From NCBI GenBank assembly GCA_023436305.1, contig JAEZJQ010000137.1, positions 1 to 28,937 on the forward strand: a stretch of DNA of 28,937 bases. Reading direction: 5' to 3'. A program made the position numbers and the translations under genes. Shown here in pieces: positions 16,366 to 24,297 of the stretch. Position 1 is the first letter of the stretch. Every line of letters starts with the position of its first letter. The stretch is from Bacillota bacterium (lineage in GTDB: Bacteria > Bacillota > UBA4882 > UBA8346). The notes below the pieces were generated by a model, which did not search any database, was not told the DNA's origin, and worked only from the letters and a program-made list of their open reading frames with translations.

Positions 16366-16414
16366 AACAATTGAGATAGAGGTTTTCCACGCTTCTCCGT
16401 TCTTCCTGTCCAGT

Positions 16415-17308
16415 TTATTCTTCCTCCCAATAACCGAATTCCTTCAAAGCGGCTTCATTATTCCGCCATTTCTTGCGAACCTTCACCCATACATTTAAGA
16501 AGACCGGAGTTTGTAAAAGCTCTTCAATATACTTCCGGGCTTCGCTGCCGATTTTTTTGAGGCGTTCTCCTTTGGCGCCGATGATAATTCCCTTTTGGGA
16601 GTCCCGCTCAACATATATTACCGCTTCTACATACATTCGCCCGTTAGGGCGCTCTTGCATCTGTTCAATCTGCACCGCCACCGAATGCGGGATCTCCTCC
16701 TGAGTGTGGTTTAACACCTGTTCCCGGATAAATTCGGCCACGATAAACCGTTCCGGGTGATCGGTAACCATATCCGCCGGGTAATATTCCGGCCCCTCCG
16801 GGAGCGCCTCCACCAACGCATCCAGCAGTTCCGGCAAACCTTGGCCGGTTACGGCCGAAACCTGATATACCCGGCCAAACCCCGGAATACCGGTTTGCGG
16901 CTCCACCACTTTAAGATCGATTTTATTCCATACGGTGAACACAGTTAATTCCGGGTTTTGGGTACAAGCTTCCCGTAAAACTTTGGCCACTTCCAGATCA
17001 CCATCGGTAACCCCCTGGGTCGCATCCAGTATCCATAGCACCAAATCGGCGCCGGAAAGGGCCGTATAGGCGGTCCGGACCATCTGCTCACCCAACTGAT
17101 GCAGCGGCCGGTGGATACCGGGAGTATCGATCCAAATAATCTGATAATTGGCGCCGCTTGAGATCCCGCGAATCTGATTCCTGGTAGTTTGAGGTTTCTC
17201 GGAGATAATCACGATCTTCTCTCCCACCACCGCATTTAAAAAACTTGATTTCCCCACATTGGGGCGGCCAACCAAGGCGATAAATCCTGATTTAAAATGA
17301 TCCTTCAT
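16415..17308 (-). CDS. era: GTPase Era
   Basis: Ribosome-assembly GTPase that binds the 3' end of 16S rRNA. The 297-residue protein has G1 GRPNVGKSS (14-22), the switch region with QTTRNQIRG, G3 DTPG, G4 NKID, and the C-terminal KH domain with GIIIGAKGERLKKIG. The ATG at 17308 is chosen because GGGAAGGA, overlapping the GNAT stop codon, lies just before it; an 18-codon upstream extension would overlap the GNAT gene and lacks family similarity. It ends two bases before the candidate CTG start of spoIID. Confidence 0.96.
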   Translation of the reverse strand: MKDHFKSGFIALVGRPNVGKSSFLNAVVGEKIVIISEKPQTTRNQIRGISSGANYQIIWIDTPGIHRPLHQLGEQMVRTAYTALSGADLVLWILDATQGVTDGDLEVAKVLREACTQNPELTVFTVWNKIDLKVVEPQTGIPGFGRVYQVSAVTGQGLPELLDALVEALPEGPEYYPADMVTDHPERFIVAEFIREQVLNHTQEEIPHSVAVQIEQMQERPNGRMYVEAVIYVERDSQKGIIIGAKGERLKKIGSEARKYIEELLQTPVFLNVWVKVRKKWRNNEAALKEFGYWEEE

Positions 17309-17312
17309 TGCT

Positions 17313-17795
17313 TTATCCTTCCCAACTCCATTCCAATAGCCATCGGTCTTCCCTTGGGCCATAATAATCGCTGATATAATCCAGCGTCCGCATTCCGAAT
17401 TTATCCCGGTAAATATGCAGCGCGATTTGGTTTTCGGGATGTACCGTCAGTTGCAGCCGCAGGAAGCCTGCTGGTGGCAAAGACTCTATAATTGAATGGA
17501 ATAAAATAGTTCCAATTCCTTCTCCACGGAACTGAGGAGCCACTGCGTAGCCGTATAAATATACCAATTCCGGATAGCGCCAGTCGCGGATCAATTCAGC
17601 GACCCCCGCCGGTTCTCCATGATAACGGGCAATATATACGACGCCATAATGCATAAATAACGGCAGAGTCCACTTATTTAAACTTCCCGGCCCAAAAGCC
17701 GCTTCATCTATCTGGATAATTATTTCCCGTAACCGGTCATCCATTTGAGTAACCGTTTCAACGGTCACCCCTGGTTTTGAATCCGTGATTCCCAC
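17313..17795 (-). CDS. GNAT-family N-acetyltransferase
   Basis: Acetyl-CoA-dependent acetyltransferase of about 160 residues; the substrate is unknown. The acetyl-CoA loop VAPQFRGEGIGTILF is the standard GNAT motif A, preceded by strand VYLYGYAV and followed by LRLQLTVHPENQIALHIYRDKFG, the typical motif B. It is inserted between cdd and era, which are adjacent in many Firmicutes. The start is uncertain: the GTG at 17795 overlaps the GGAGG, and the codon best spaced from that site is ATC at 17789. The stop codon overlaps the ribosome site of era, so the two are coupled. Confidence 0.87.
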   Translation of the reverse strand: MGITDSKPGVTVETVTQMDDRLREIIIQIDEAAFGPGSLNKWTLPLFMHYGVVYIARYHGEPAGVAELIRDWRYPELVYLYGYAVAPQFRGEGIGTILFHSIIESLPPAGFLRLQLTVHPENQIALHIYRDKFGMRTLDYISDYYGPREDRWLLEWSWEG

Positions 17796-17813
17796 CTCCG
17801 ATATAGTATCAAA

Positions 17814-18218
17814 CTAATCGTTCAAACTATCCGGTGTAAAAGCAACCGGAAGATATTCGCGAAGATTGGATTCGATAATCTCCCCTTTGAAATTTGCCAG
17901 GATGATTCGAAGATCGAGCCCGAATTCACTTAGAAACTGACGGCAAATTCCGCAAGGCGCTCCCGGTGGGTCGCAATCCGTCACCACCGCCAAGGCCGTA
18001 AATAATCGCTCACCCTCGGAAACCGCCTTCGCCGCTGCGTTTCGTTCCGCGCAAATGGTTGCCCCGTATGAAGCGTTCTCCACATTACACCCGGTATATA
18101 TTTTCCCGGACTTTCCCAGTAAAGCCGCTCCCACTTTAAATTTGGAATAAGGCGCATATGCCTGCTCCCGAACCTTTATCGCTTCATTGATTAATTGGGT
18201 AACCAATAAATCAGCCAT
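17814..18218 (-). CDS. cdd: Cytidine deaminase
   Basis: Deaminates cytidine and deoxycytidine to uridines in pyrimidine salvage. It has 134 residues, the normal size for the small tetrameric form. The zinc site is complete: Cys56 and the proton-shuttling Glu58 in CAE, and Cys89 and Cys92 in PCGIC. FKVGAALLGKSG and YTGCNVENASYG are the substrate-binding blocks. The ATG at 18218 follows GGGGG by about eight bases; 20 upstream codons without family similarity are excluded. Its position after dgkA is standard in Firmicutes. Confidence 0.96.
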   Translation of the reverse strand: MADLLVTQLINEAIKVREQAYAPYSKFKVGAALLGKSGKIYTGCNVENASYGATICAERNAAAKAVSEGERLFTALAVVTDCDPPGAPCGICRQFLSEFGLDLRIILANFKGEIIESNLREYLPVAFTPDSLND

Positions 18219-18274
18219 TAAAAATCCCCCTTCATAACGGCATATACGTATAGCTCTATGCCCTACTCCATCGC

Positions 18275-18976
18275 TCATACATGAAGCTGAAAAACCAATA
18301 AGGTGATTAAAAAGCCAAGCAAGCCGCCGGCCAGGACTTCTACTATGGAATGAATTTTGGCCTCCATCCGGCTTTCGGCAATAATAAACGCCATGAAAAT
18401 GGACAACATAGCAATTAAACTGTTATTCGTCAAAAATAAAATGGCCGTGGCGGCGGCAGCGCCTAACGCCGTGTGGCCACTGGGCATACCACCTTGTACA
18501 AAACGTCCTTTTTTAGTAACTGCTTTCCCCACAATCACGAGAACTATCGTGAACAATAGGGCTATCAAGGTTAAGTAGGCCGGAGCCTTGGCCAATACTT
18601 CAATGACCAACGGTACTAATGAATTAACCTTTGGATAAAAAATCAAATACCCCACCACTAAGGCCAAAACCGATGAAACCAATACCGCCCCCGCCGCCAC
18701 ATTTTTCGCAATCCCCGCGATTGGATGGATTTCAGTGGTAATCAAATCCACCGTTGCTTCAATGGCGGTATTGATCATCTCGGAAACGATTACGAGGGCA
18801 ATCGTAAACAGAAGAATCAATATCTCAAACTTTTCCAGTTTTAAATATAATGATAATATCAGCACTAAGCAGGTGGCCACAAAATGCAGCCGCATATTCC
18901 GCTCTGTTTTTAAGGCATGTACAATCCCGTTAAAAGCGCAATTAAATGATTCAATCAAAGGGCGTCCCCGCAGCAA
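18275..18976 (-). CDS. dgkA: Undecaprenol kinase (DgkA) fused to a PAP2 phosphatase domain
   Basis: Membrane protein of about 233 residues joining two lipid-phosphate domains. The N-terminal half is a DgkA-type kinase: ERNMRLHF, then EMINTAIEATVDLIT and HPIAGIAKNVAAGAVLV, the metal- and ATP-binding signature. The C-terminal half is a PAP2 phosphatase with GGMPSGHTALG and ESRMEAKIHSIVEV, the two core PAP2 motifs. One domain would make undecaprenyl phosphate from undecaprenol and the other dephosphorylate the pyrophosphate carrier; this pairing is inferred from the families. A TTG at 18976 follows AAGGAGG by nine bases and is preferred to an earlier TTG at 19015 that overlaps the ybeY stop. Confidence 0.9.
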   Translation of the reverse strand: MLRGRPLIESFNCAFNGIVHALKTERNMRLHFVATCLVLILSLYLKLEKFEILILLFTIALVIVSEMINTAIEATVDLITTEIHPIAGIAKNVAAGAVLVSSVLALVVGYLIFYPKVNSLVPLVIEVLAKAPAYLTLIALLFTIVLVIVGKAVTKKGRFVQGGMPSGHTALGAAAATAILFLTNNSLIAMLSIFMAFIIAESRMEAKIHSIVEVLAGGLLGFLITLLVFQLHV

Positions 18977-19011
18977 TGAAAGGTTCCTCCTTATCCTTTC
19001 GTTCTCAGCCT

Positions 19012-19488
19012 TCAATCCCTTTTAATATCATACTTCATTAAGATCGCTTCTTCGGCTTGCCGCATTGCTTCGGTTTCCTCCGGCTCGTGATGATCGAAAC
19101 CAAGCAGGTGCAATAGGCCATGAATGGCCAGATAGCAAACTTCCCGTTCCAGGGAATGACCGTAACTTTCGGCCTGTTCCACGGCCCGCTCCATGGAGAT
19201 GAAAATATCTCCCAGCAACTCCGGCAATTCCAGTTGGTCTTGGTTTAAGACCGGAGTTCCCGGCTGTTCATCCACCATGGCGAAGGATAAGACATCGGTG
19301 GGCTGATCAAGACCACGATACTCCAGGTTCAAATTTTGAATATACGCGTTATCCACCAGAACAATGCTCAACTCGGCGGCTTCTTTTTGATAAAAGTTCA
19401 AGCCGTATTGTATCAATTGTTCCAGCAAACCGGTCAAACGTTCCGTCACCGGCTCCTTACTTTGCAGATTATTTATTAGAATCGCCAC
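19012..19488 (-). CDS. ybeY: Endoribonuclease YbeY (16S rRNA maturation)
   Basis: Metal-dependent RNase involved in 16S rRNA 3'-end processing and ribosome quality control. The 158 residues show the signature HGLLHLLGFDH with zinc ligands His123, His127 and His133, plus the upstream blocks YRGLDQPTDVLSF and LLGDIFIS typical of the family. The start is a GTG lying within the last codons of pgpH, so translation is probably coupled. Era, also acting on the 16S 3' end, is encoded in the same gene run. Confidence 0.96.
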   Translation of the reverse strand: MAILINNLQSKEPVTERLTGLLEQLIQYGLNFYQKEAAELSIVLVDNAYIQNLNLEYRGLDQPTDVLSFAMVDEQPGTPVLNQDQLELPELLGDIFISMERAVEQAESYGHSLEREVCYLAIHGLLHLLGFDHHEPEETEAMRQAEEAILMKYDIKRD

Positions 19489-21667
19489 TGGTCTTTTTCC
19501 TTTCCATTTCTTTTAAAACCACCTCGGGATATTCAATCCGGTTATGAAATAATCCGCCCATCACTTTGATGAAACTGGTTTTGATTTGATTTAAATCTTT
19601 CAAGGTCAGATTACATTCGTCAAACTGTCCGTCATCCAATCGCTCCCGGATAATCTTTTGGATAAGACTCTCCATTTTAGCCGGGGTCGGTTTGGGGAGC
19701 GCCCGGACCGCCGCCTCCACCGAATCCGCCAGCATCACTAAGGCGGCTTCCTTGGTTTGCGGCTTGGGTCCTTCGTAACGAAAATCACCCTCATTAAGGT
19801 TCTCTTTTTCGCCTTGAATATTATCGGTAGCCCGTTTGTAAAAATAGCGCACCAAGTCGGTACCGTGGTGTTGTTCGATGATCTGAATCAATTGTTCCGG
19901 CAGGCCATGTTCACGGGCGATTTCCGCCCCTTCCTTCACATGATAAGTGATAATTAAAGTGCTTAAGGTGGGATTAAGCTTTTCATGGGGATTTTCCTGG
20001 GCGAATTGGTTCTCCACGAAAAAATATGGCCGCTTGATTTTGCCGATATCGTGATAATAAGAGCCTACCCGCGCCCATAAAGAATTAGCGCCAATTCCTT
20101 CCGCCGCGGCCTCCGCCAGATTACCCACCATGATACTATGCTGGTAAGTACCCGGCGCCTCGATCTGCAATCTCCGCAATAAAGGATTGCCCGGATTGGA
20201 CAACTCCAACAGCCGGATGGGAGAAGTGAGTTTGAAAATGTGTTCTAAAAAAGGAATCGTTCCAATGGCCAACACCGCCGACAGAAATCCATTGGTGGTA
20301 GCTAACAGCACGGCTCTAAAATCGAAACTGGTCCGGAATAATAAATTTAATACAATCACGGTAATCCCGTTCAAGATCATCAAAATGGAACCGGTACGTA
20401 CCAAATCACGTTGCCGGTGAAAGTGGGACAGTGAAAAAACCGAAATCACTCCGCTGCTAAAATAAAAAATGGTAAGCGCCAGATTATATTCGCCAATAAT
20501 TCCCCCGATGAGGCTCAAAATGAACGACATCATCAAAGCCAGTTGCGGATTGATTAAAATGGTAATCAGCATCGCTGCGAAGCTCACCGGAGCTAAATAA
20601 AGAATGGCCGGGTTGTCGATTAAGGATAACACCTTAATCATGACCACCACCAGCAATATTAACAGCAACAATAGATATAATAATTTTTCTTGTTTAAAAA
20701 ATTCCGGGTGAAACTGGTAAAGATAGACCCAACTCAATCCAATCAATAGTAATACAAAAAACGACAAACTTAAGAACACTTTGAGCTGATTGGTGTGATC
20801 CACAATCAAGTGGAGATCCTTAAGCATAGCCAAATCATTATCAGTAATCATTTGATTTTTGGCAATCAATAATTCTCCTTGCCGGTGAATTACCGGCGGT
20901 ACTTCGGCCCGGACCCGGTTTTGCAATTTATTAATCCGGGCGGCATGTAAAATCAAGTTGGGCCGGATCGAAATCTCCAGGAGATTCTCCAAGGTGCTTT
21001 TGATTTCCGCTGGGACCGGTTGCTCATTAATGAGTTGCGGCAGACTCAATTTCGCTTTGACAATATTTTGGGAATCGATTTTTTGGTTGGTTTCCAGGTT
21101 AACTAATATCTGAAGAGCAAACTTTTTTAAGCTTTGATATTGGTCCGGCGTTAACTGAATAATATCGCGCAATAAATTGATTTTCGGGGTTTCGGTAAAA
21201 AACTTCTGAAATTTGTCGGCTTTTACATCAGATTCAGCGATTCGACCCGTTTCCATATACACTTTGCGGATCTGGTCCATGGTCTCAAAGAATCGATTTA
21301 AATGAAAAAACGCCAATTTCCCCGCAGAATCATCGATGACATAATAATCCAAATCCTGTTTGGCGACTTCCACGGCCCGGTTGATGGCTTCTTGCCGCGC
21401 CCTCTCGGTGGCCTCACGATCGATAACATCCTTGGGAGCGATAATATTCGTTTTACTGACTTGTCCCACTTTAACATCAAGGTTTATTGGGAATAAATTA
21501 ATCTGAAGTAAAATAATGATCAGGACAAAACAAAAAACGATTAAAAATCCTTCGCGAAATGACGGCAGTTTCATAATACCGGCAATCTTGGCGGCGACTT
21601 CGGAAGTGGTGTGATTATTGTTCTTGGGTTTTTTCGGACTTATACCTTGATTGTCATTGAGTTCCAA
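19469..21667 (-). CDS. pgpH: Cyclic-di-AMP phosphodiesterase PgpH (7TM-HD family)
   Basis: Membrane enzyme of about 732 residues that hydrolyses c-di-AMP. A short cytoplasmic N-terminus and one helix (about 35-60) lead into a large extracytoplasmic 7TMR-HDED domain (about 60-290). Seven hydrophobic helices follow (about 300-470), then a C-terminal HDIG domain with YQHSIMVGNLAEAAAEGIG, the metal motif YYHDIGKIKRP, and downstream His residues in IEQHHGTD. All expected metal ligands are visible. A TTG at 21667, nine bases after GGGGG, gives an overlap of 14 bases with phoH and is favoured; the frame is open 15 codons further. The gene order phoH-pgpH-ybeY is conserved in Firmicutes. Confidence 0.94.
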   Translation of the reverse strand: MELNDNQGISPKKPKNNNHTTSEVAAKIAGIMKLPSFREGFLIVFCFVLIIILLQINLFPINLDVKVGQVSKTNIIAPKDVIDREATERARQEAINRAVEVAKQDLDYYVIDDSAGKLAFFHLNRFFETMDQIRKVYMETGRIAESDVKADKFQKFFTETPKINLLRDIIQLTPDQYQSLKKFALQILVNLETNQKIDSQNIVKAKLSLPQLINEQPVPAEIKSTLENLLEISIRPNLILHAARINKLQNRVRAEVPPVIHRQGELLIAKNQMITDNDLAMLKDLHLIVDHTNQLKVFLSLSFFVLLLIGLSWVYLYQFHPEFFKQEKLLYLLLLLILLVVVMIKVLSLIDNPAILYLAPVSFAAMLITILINPQLALMMSFILSLIGGIIGEYNLALTIFYFSSGVISVFSLSHFHRQRDLVRTGSILMILNGITVIVLNLLFRTSFDFRAVLLATTNGFLSAVLAIGTIPFLEHIFKLTSPIRLLELSNPGNPLLRRLQIEAPGTYQHSIMVGNLAEAAAEGIGANSLWARVGSYYHDIGKIKRPYFFVENQFAQENPHEKLNPTLSTLIITYHVKEGAEIAREHGLPEQLIQIIEQHHGTDLVRYFYKRATDNIQGEKENLNEGDFRYEGPKPQTKEAALVMLADSVEAAVRALPKPTPAKMESLIQKIIRERLDDGQFDECNLTLKDLNQIKTSFIKVMGGLFHNRIEYPEVVLKEMERKKTSGDSNK

Positions 21668-22652
21668 GATCGTCAGCCCCCTTCGGGTCATTCTGATTCC
21701 GGTATTTTTCATAAGCGCGGATAATCAACTGTACCAACTCATGCCTGACCACATCCCGATCACTTAACGTGACCACAGTGATACCCGGCAGATCTTTGAA
21801 AATATCCGAGACTTGGGTTAAACCGGAGATGCTCCCTTTCGGCAAGTCAACCTGGGTTATATCGCCGGTCACCACCATCTTGGAACCGAAACCCATTCGG
21901 GTAAGGAACATCATCATTTGTTCCGGAGTGGTATTTTGCGCCTCATCCAGAATAATAAAGGCATCATCCAAAGTCCTGCCCCGCATATAAGCCAGCGGTG
22001 CAATCTCAATGATTCCGCGTTCCAGATATTTTTGGAATAAATCGATACCCATAACGTCATACAACGCATCATAAATCGGCCGAAGATACGGATCGACTTT
22101 TTCCTGCAAATCTCCCGGCAAAAAGCCCAGTTTCTCACCGGCTTCCACCGCTGGACGGGTTAAAATAAGCCGGCTGATTTCTTTGGCCTGAAGCGCCGCC
22201 ACGGCCAAAGCCACCGCCAGATAAGTTTTCCCCGTACCCGCCGGCCCGATGCCAAAGGTGAGACCATTTTTCTTAATGGATTCGATATATATTTTTTGCC
22301 CTAACGTCCGGGGATAGATTTTCTTCCCTCGTGTTGTAACGGCCACAATTTCCGAAGTTAACGAGTCAATTTTATATAATTCATCATCCTTTGCCAAATT
22401 AACCATATACCCGATCTCGGAGGGCGACGGTTGCCGCCCCTTTAATATTTGGCTGATGATCAATTCAATCACGGAGGCGCCGTGCTCGACATTGAGCGTA
22501 TCCCCTGAAATCACCAACTCATTGCCGCGCGAAAATATAGATATTTCTAGCCCTTTCTCAATTTCAGCCAGATTTTCACCAAGATTCCCCATTAATTGTT
22601 GGACAATCCGCGGTTCAACCGCCAATTTTTTTTCATATTGATTATTAATAAT
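21654..22652 (-). CDS. phoH: PhoH-family ATPase
   Basis: Cytosolic P-loop protein of the PhoH/YbeZ type, linked to RNA metabolism with YbeY. It shows Walker A GPAGTGKT (about 136-143), the block LILTRPAVEAGEKLGFLPGD, Walker B AFIILDEAQN (about 231-240), and MVVTGDITQVDLP, all family hallmarks. The frame is open to an ATG at 22760, but that would overlap yqfD by 109 bases, lacks a ribosome site, and adds 36 residues without family similarity. AAGGGAG lies seven bases before an ATA at 22652 and ten before an ATT at 22649, giving the normal length of about 330 residues. The start codon is therefore probably non-standard. Confidence 0.95.
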   Translation of the reverse strand: MINNQYEKKLAVEPRIVQQLMGNLGENLAEIEKGLEISIFSRGNELVISGDTLNVEHGASVIELIISQILKGRQPSPSEIGYMVNLAKDDELYKIDSLTSEIVAVTTRGKKIYPRTLGQKIYIESIKKNGLTFGIGPAGTGKTYLAVALAVAALQAKEISRLILTRPAVEAGEKLGFLPGDLQEKVDPYLRPIYDALYDVMGIDLFQKYLERGIIEIAPLAYMRGRTLDDAFIILDEAQNTTPEQMMMFLTRMGFGSKMVVTGDITQVDLPKGSISGLTQVSDIFKDLPGITVVTLSDRDVVRHELVQLIIRAYEKYRNQNDPKGADDLGTQ

Positions 22653-23869
22653 TAATTTACTCCCTTCGGCCGCGCCGGTGCGCGGATTAAAATTTTGGCT
22701 ATATCCCGGGTCATCTCCAAGGTTACCGTTAATTTGATAAAATTCCCCTCGTCGGACCATGTGGCTACTTTACCAGCTTCCCGGGGGGCGAATCCCAAAT
22801 GGTTTATCTTCTCTTTGATAACCGCCATAGCTGCCCTTCGAACCTCGGAATCACTGCGACGGAACCGGCGCCAGGAAACTGATTGCCGGGTGTCTTTTAT
22901 TAATTCTACAACCGCTACTGGATTCCTCCCTTGAAAGATTCGCTTCCGACTTCGGCAAAAATAATAATTCGCTTGGTCCTTTTTCCCGAAACTTCCGAGC
23001 GTCCACAGGTTCTGATTCCATCGTAATTTATATTCGGTATAACGGGATTTTAAATAAAGTGGTTTCCAAATTATTTTGGGCTCAATTGTACTCAAATCAT
23101 ACCATACTCTGGCTTCAACGATTCCGCCGGCTGGAACTTCTTCACCCGTGAAATCATGGGTTTCAAGATCATTATGCCAGATTGTGCCGCTGATTAACAG
23201 GTCACCGCGGGCCACCGAATCGCCTTCTTTTACCACCGGAGTCCCCCGGATGGTAATTAACCGGGTAATGACCCCATCCCACCCGGCCACGATGTCACAT
23301 ACCTTTATCCTTTGTGGAGCCGTTTTACGTTTCACGACTTTTACATCAGCCACCACCCCCCGGATGGAAATTCCCAGCCAGACCGCGCCCGGGGTATCGA
23401 TCATGATTTCCCGCTCAATCAAACTCTTTTTTTTCAGTATTTCCCCACGCAATACTCCCGGCCGTAAGCCTTTTTTGGCCAAAGCGCTCACCAATCGATT
23501 GCGTTCTTTCCCCTCGAAGCCCTCCACTTTAATAAATAAAACAAAGGTTGACAAGTAAATCACAGCTCCGATAAATGCTACCGCTCCGATTAGGAATGCT
23601 TTACGATGGTTCAAATCCCGCCACAGGAATGGCCATCCCTTTTTATGAATTATTTTAACCCGTAAACCCGTCCTCCGCACCATCTCATGAATTCTGAAGA
23701 AACCATGGGCCCTTATCTTAAGCTGCAAGGTTTCCGGTTCCAACCGTTCAATATCCCAAATATACAATCCGGAACCGGTCATTAAATTGATAATCTTCTC
23801 CAAATGCGGGCCACGGATAAATATAACCAGATAACCGGTGAGAAAAGAAATTAAACGGTTGAAGCGCAA
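22652..23869 (-). CDS. yqfD: Sporulation protein YqfD
   Basis: Membrane-anchored sporulation protein, 405 residues. The N-terminus (RFNRLISFLTGYLVIFIRG) and a following ferredoxin-like segment match the family, with a membrane helix near 90-115 (AFLIGAVAFIGAVIYLSTFVLFIKVEG). A beta-rich extracytoplasmic part follows, with CDIVAGWDGVITRLITIRGTPVVKEGDSVARGD. In Bacillus yqfD is expressed in the mother cell; its biochemical role is not established. The TTG at 23869 follows GGAGG by seven bases inside the end of yqfC, so the two genes are coupled. It ends against the proposed phoH start. Confidence 0.93.
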   Translation of the reverse strand: MRFNRLISFLTGYLVIFIRGPHLEKIINLMTGSGLYIWDIERLEPETLQLKIRAHGFFRIHEMVRRTGLRVKIIHKKGWPFLWRDLNHRKAFLIGAVAFIGAVIYLSTFVLFIKVEGFEGKERNRLVSALAKKGLRPGVLRGEILKKKSLIEREIMIDTPGAVWLGISIRGVVADVKVVKRKTAPQRIKVCDIVAGWDGVITRLITIRGTPVVKEGDSVARGDLLISGTIWHNDLETHDFTGEEVPAGGIVEARVWYDLSTIEPKIIWKPLYLKSRYTEYKLRWNQNLWTLGSFGKKDQANYYFCRSRKRIFQGRNPVAVVELIKDTRQSVSWRRFRRSDSEVRRAAMAVIKEKINHLGFAPREAGKVATWSDEGNFIKLTVTLEMTRDIAKILIRAPARPKGVN

Positions 23870-23873
23870 CGTT

Positions 23874-24161
23874 TTACCTCCAATCAACCAGTTCCACTTT
23901 TTGAATTTTGCCCTCGATGACGATCTCTTCTTTTAAAGCGCAGACCAACACCAAATTATTTCCGGTGACTACCAACTCGCCAAATTTGGTGTTAATCCGG
24001 GCTATCGTTTGATCATATTCAATCACGCCCCGGTGATTTTGAATGACAACATTTTTATTGCCATTGAGGTTGATAATTGGCCAGTCGATCACGGTGTCCA
24101 GCGGGAGATCTAATATTTTCGCAATCCGGTGGCCAAACGGCATTTTATTATTCCCAGACAA
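23874..24161 (-). CDS. yqfC: Sporulation protein YqfC (YabP family)
   Basis: Small protein of 95 residues in the YabP/YqfC family, associated with the forespore or spore coat. The body GHRIAKILDLPLDTVIDWPIINLNG followed by VVIQNHRGVIEYDQTIARINT and GELVVTGNNLVLV is the family pattern. The TTG at 24161 lies seven bases after GGAGG; an ATG six codons in has a poorer site. The ribosome site is contained in a hairpin that ends in a seven-T run, so translation or transcription may be controlled there. It heads the long sporulation and ribosome gene run. Confidence 0.92.
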   Translation of the reverse strand: MSGNNKMPFGHRIAKILDLPLDTVIDWPIINLNGNKNVVIQNHRGVIEYDQTIARINTKFGELVVTGNNLVLVCALKEEIVIEGKIQKVELVDWR

Positions 24162-24199
24162 AAAAATCCCTCCGATAAGTTTTATGCGAAAAGGAGGGA
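24160..24199 (-). promoter_or_regulatory. Hairpin burying the yqfC ribosome site and ending in a U-run
   Basis: On the minus strand TCCCTCC (24199-24193) is complementary to GGAGGGA (24173-24167), with a 19-base loop, and the stem is followed by seven T residues. GGAGGG is the yqfC SD site. The structure could end transcripts from the upstream gene, block yqfC translation, or both. Confidence 0.55.
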
Positions 24200-24229
24200 G
24201 TTTAATACAAGGTCTTATTTAAAAATCAG

Positions 24230-24296
24230 TTGCGGGTTCCGGGTTGGCGGGTTGCGGATTTAATTTATACGCAACCGCAAACTCGTAACTAAACGT
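24230..24296. repeat. Short GGGTT-type repeat with inverted partner
   Basis: Four near-consecutive units of about seven bases (GCGGGTT, CCGGGTT, GGCGGGTT, GCGGATT) are followed by the inverted form CGCAACCGCAAACTCG. GGTTGCG (24250-24256) and CGCAACC (24270-24276) can pair. It is a GC-rich island in an AT-rich spacer. Confidence 0.4.
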
Positions 24297-24297
24297 C

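Noticed and set aside
24230..24296. CRISPR array
   Set aside because: The units are about seven bases, without spacers, and no cas gene is nearby.
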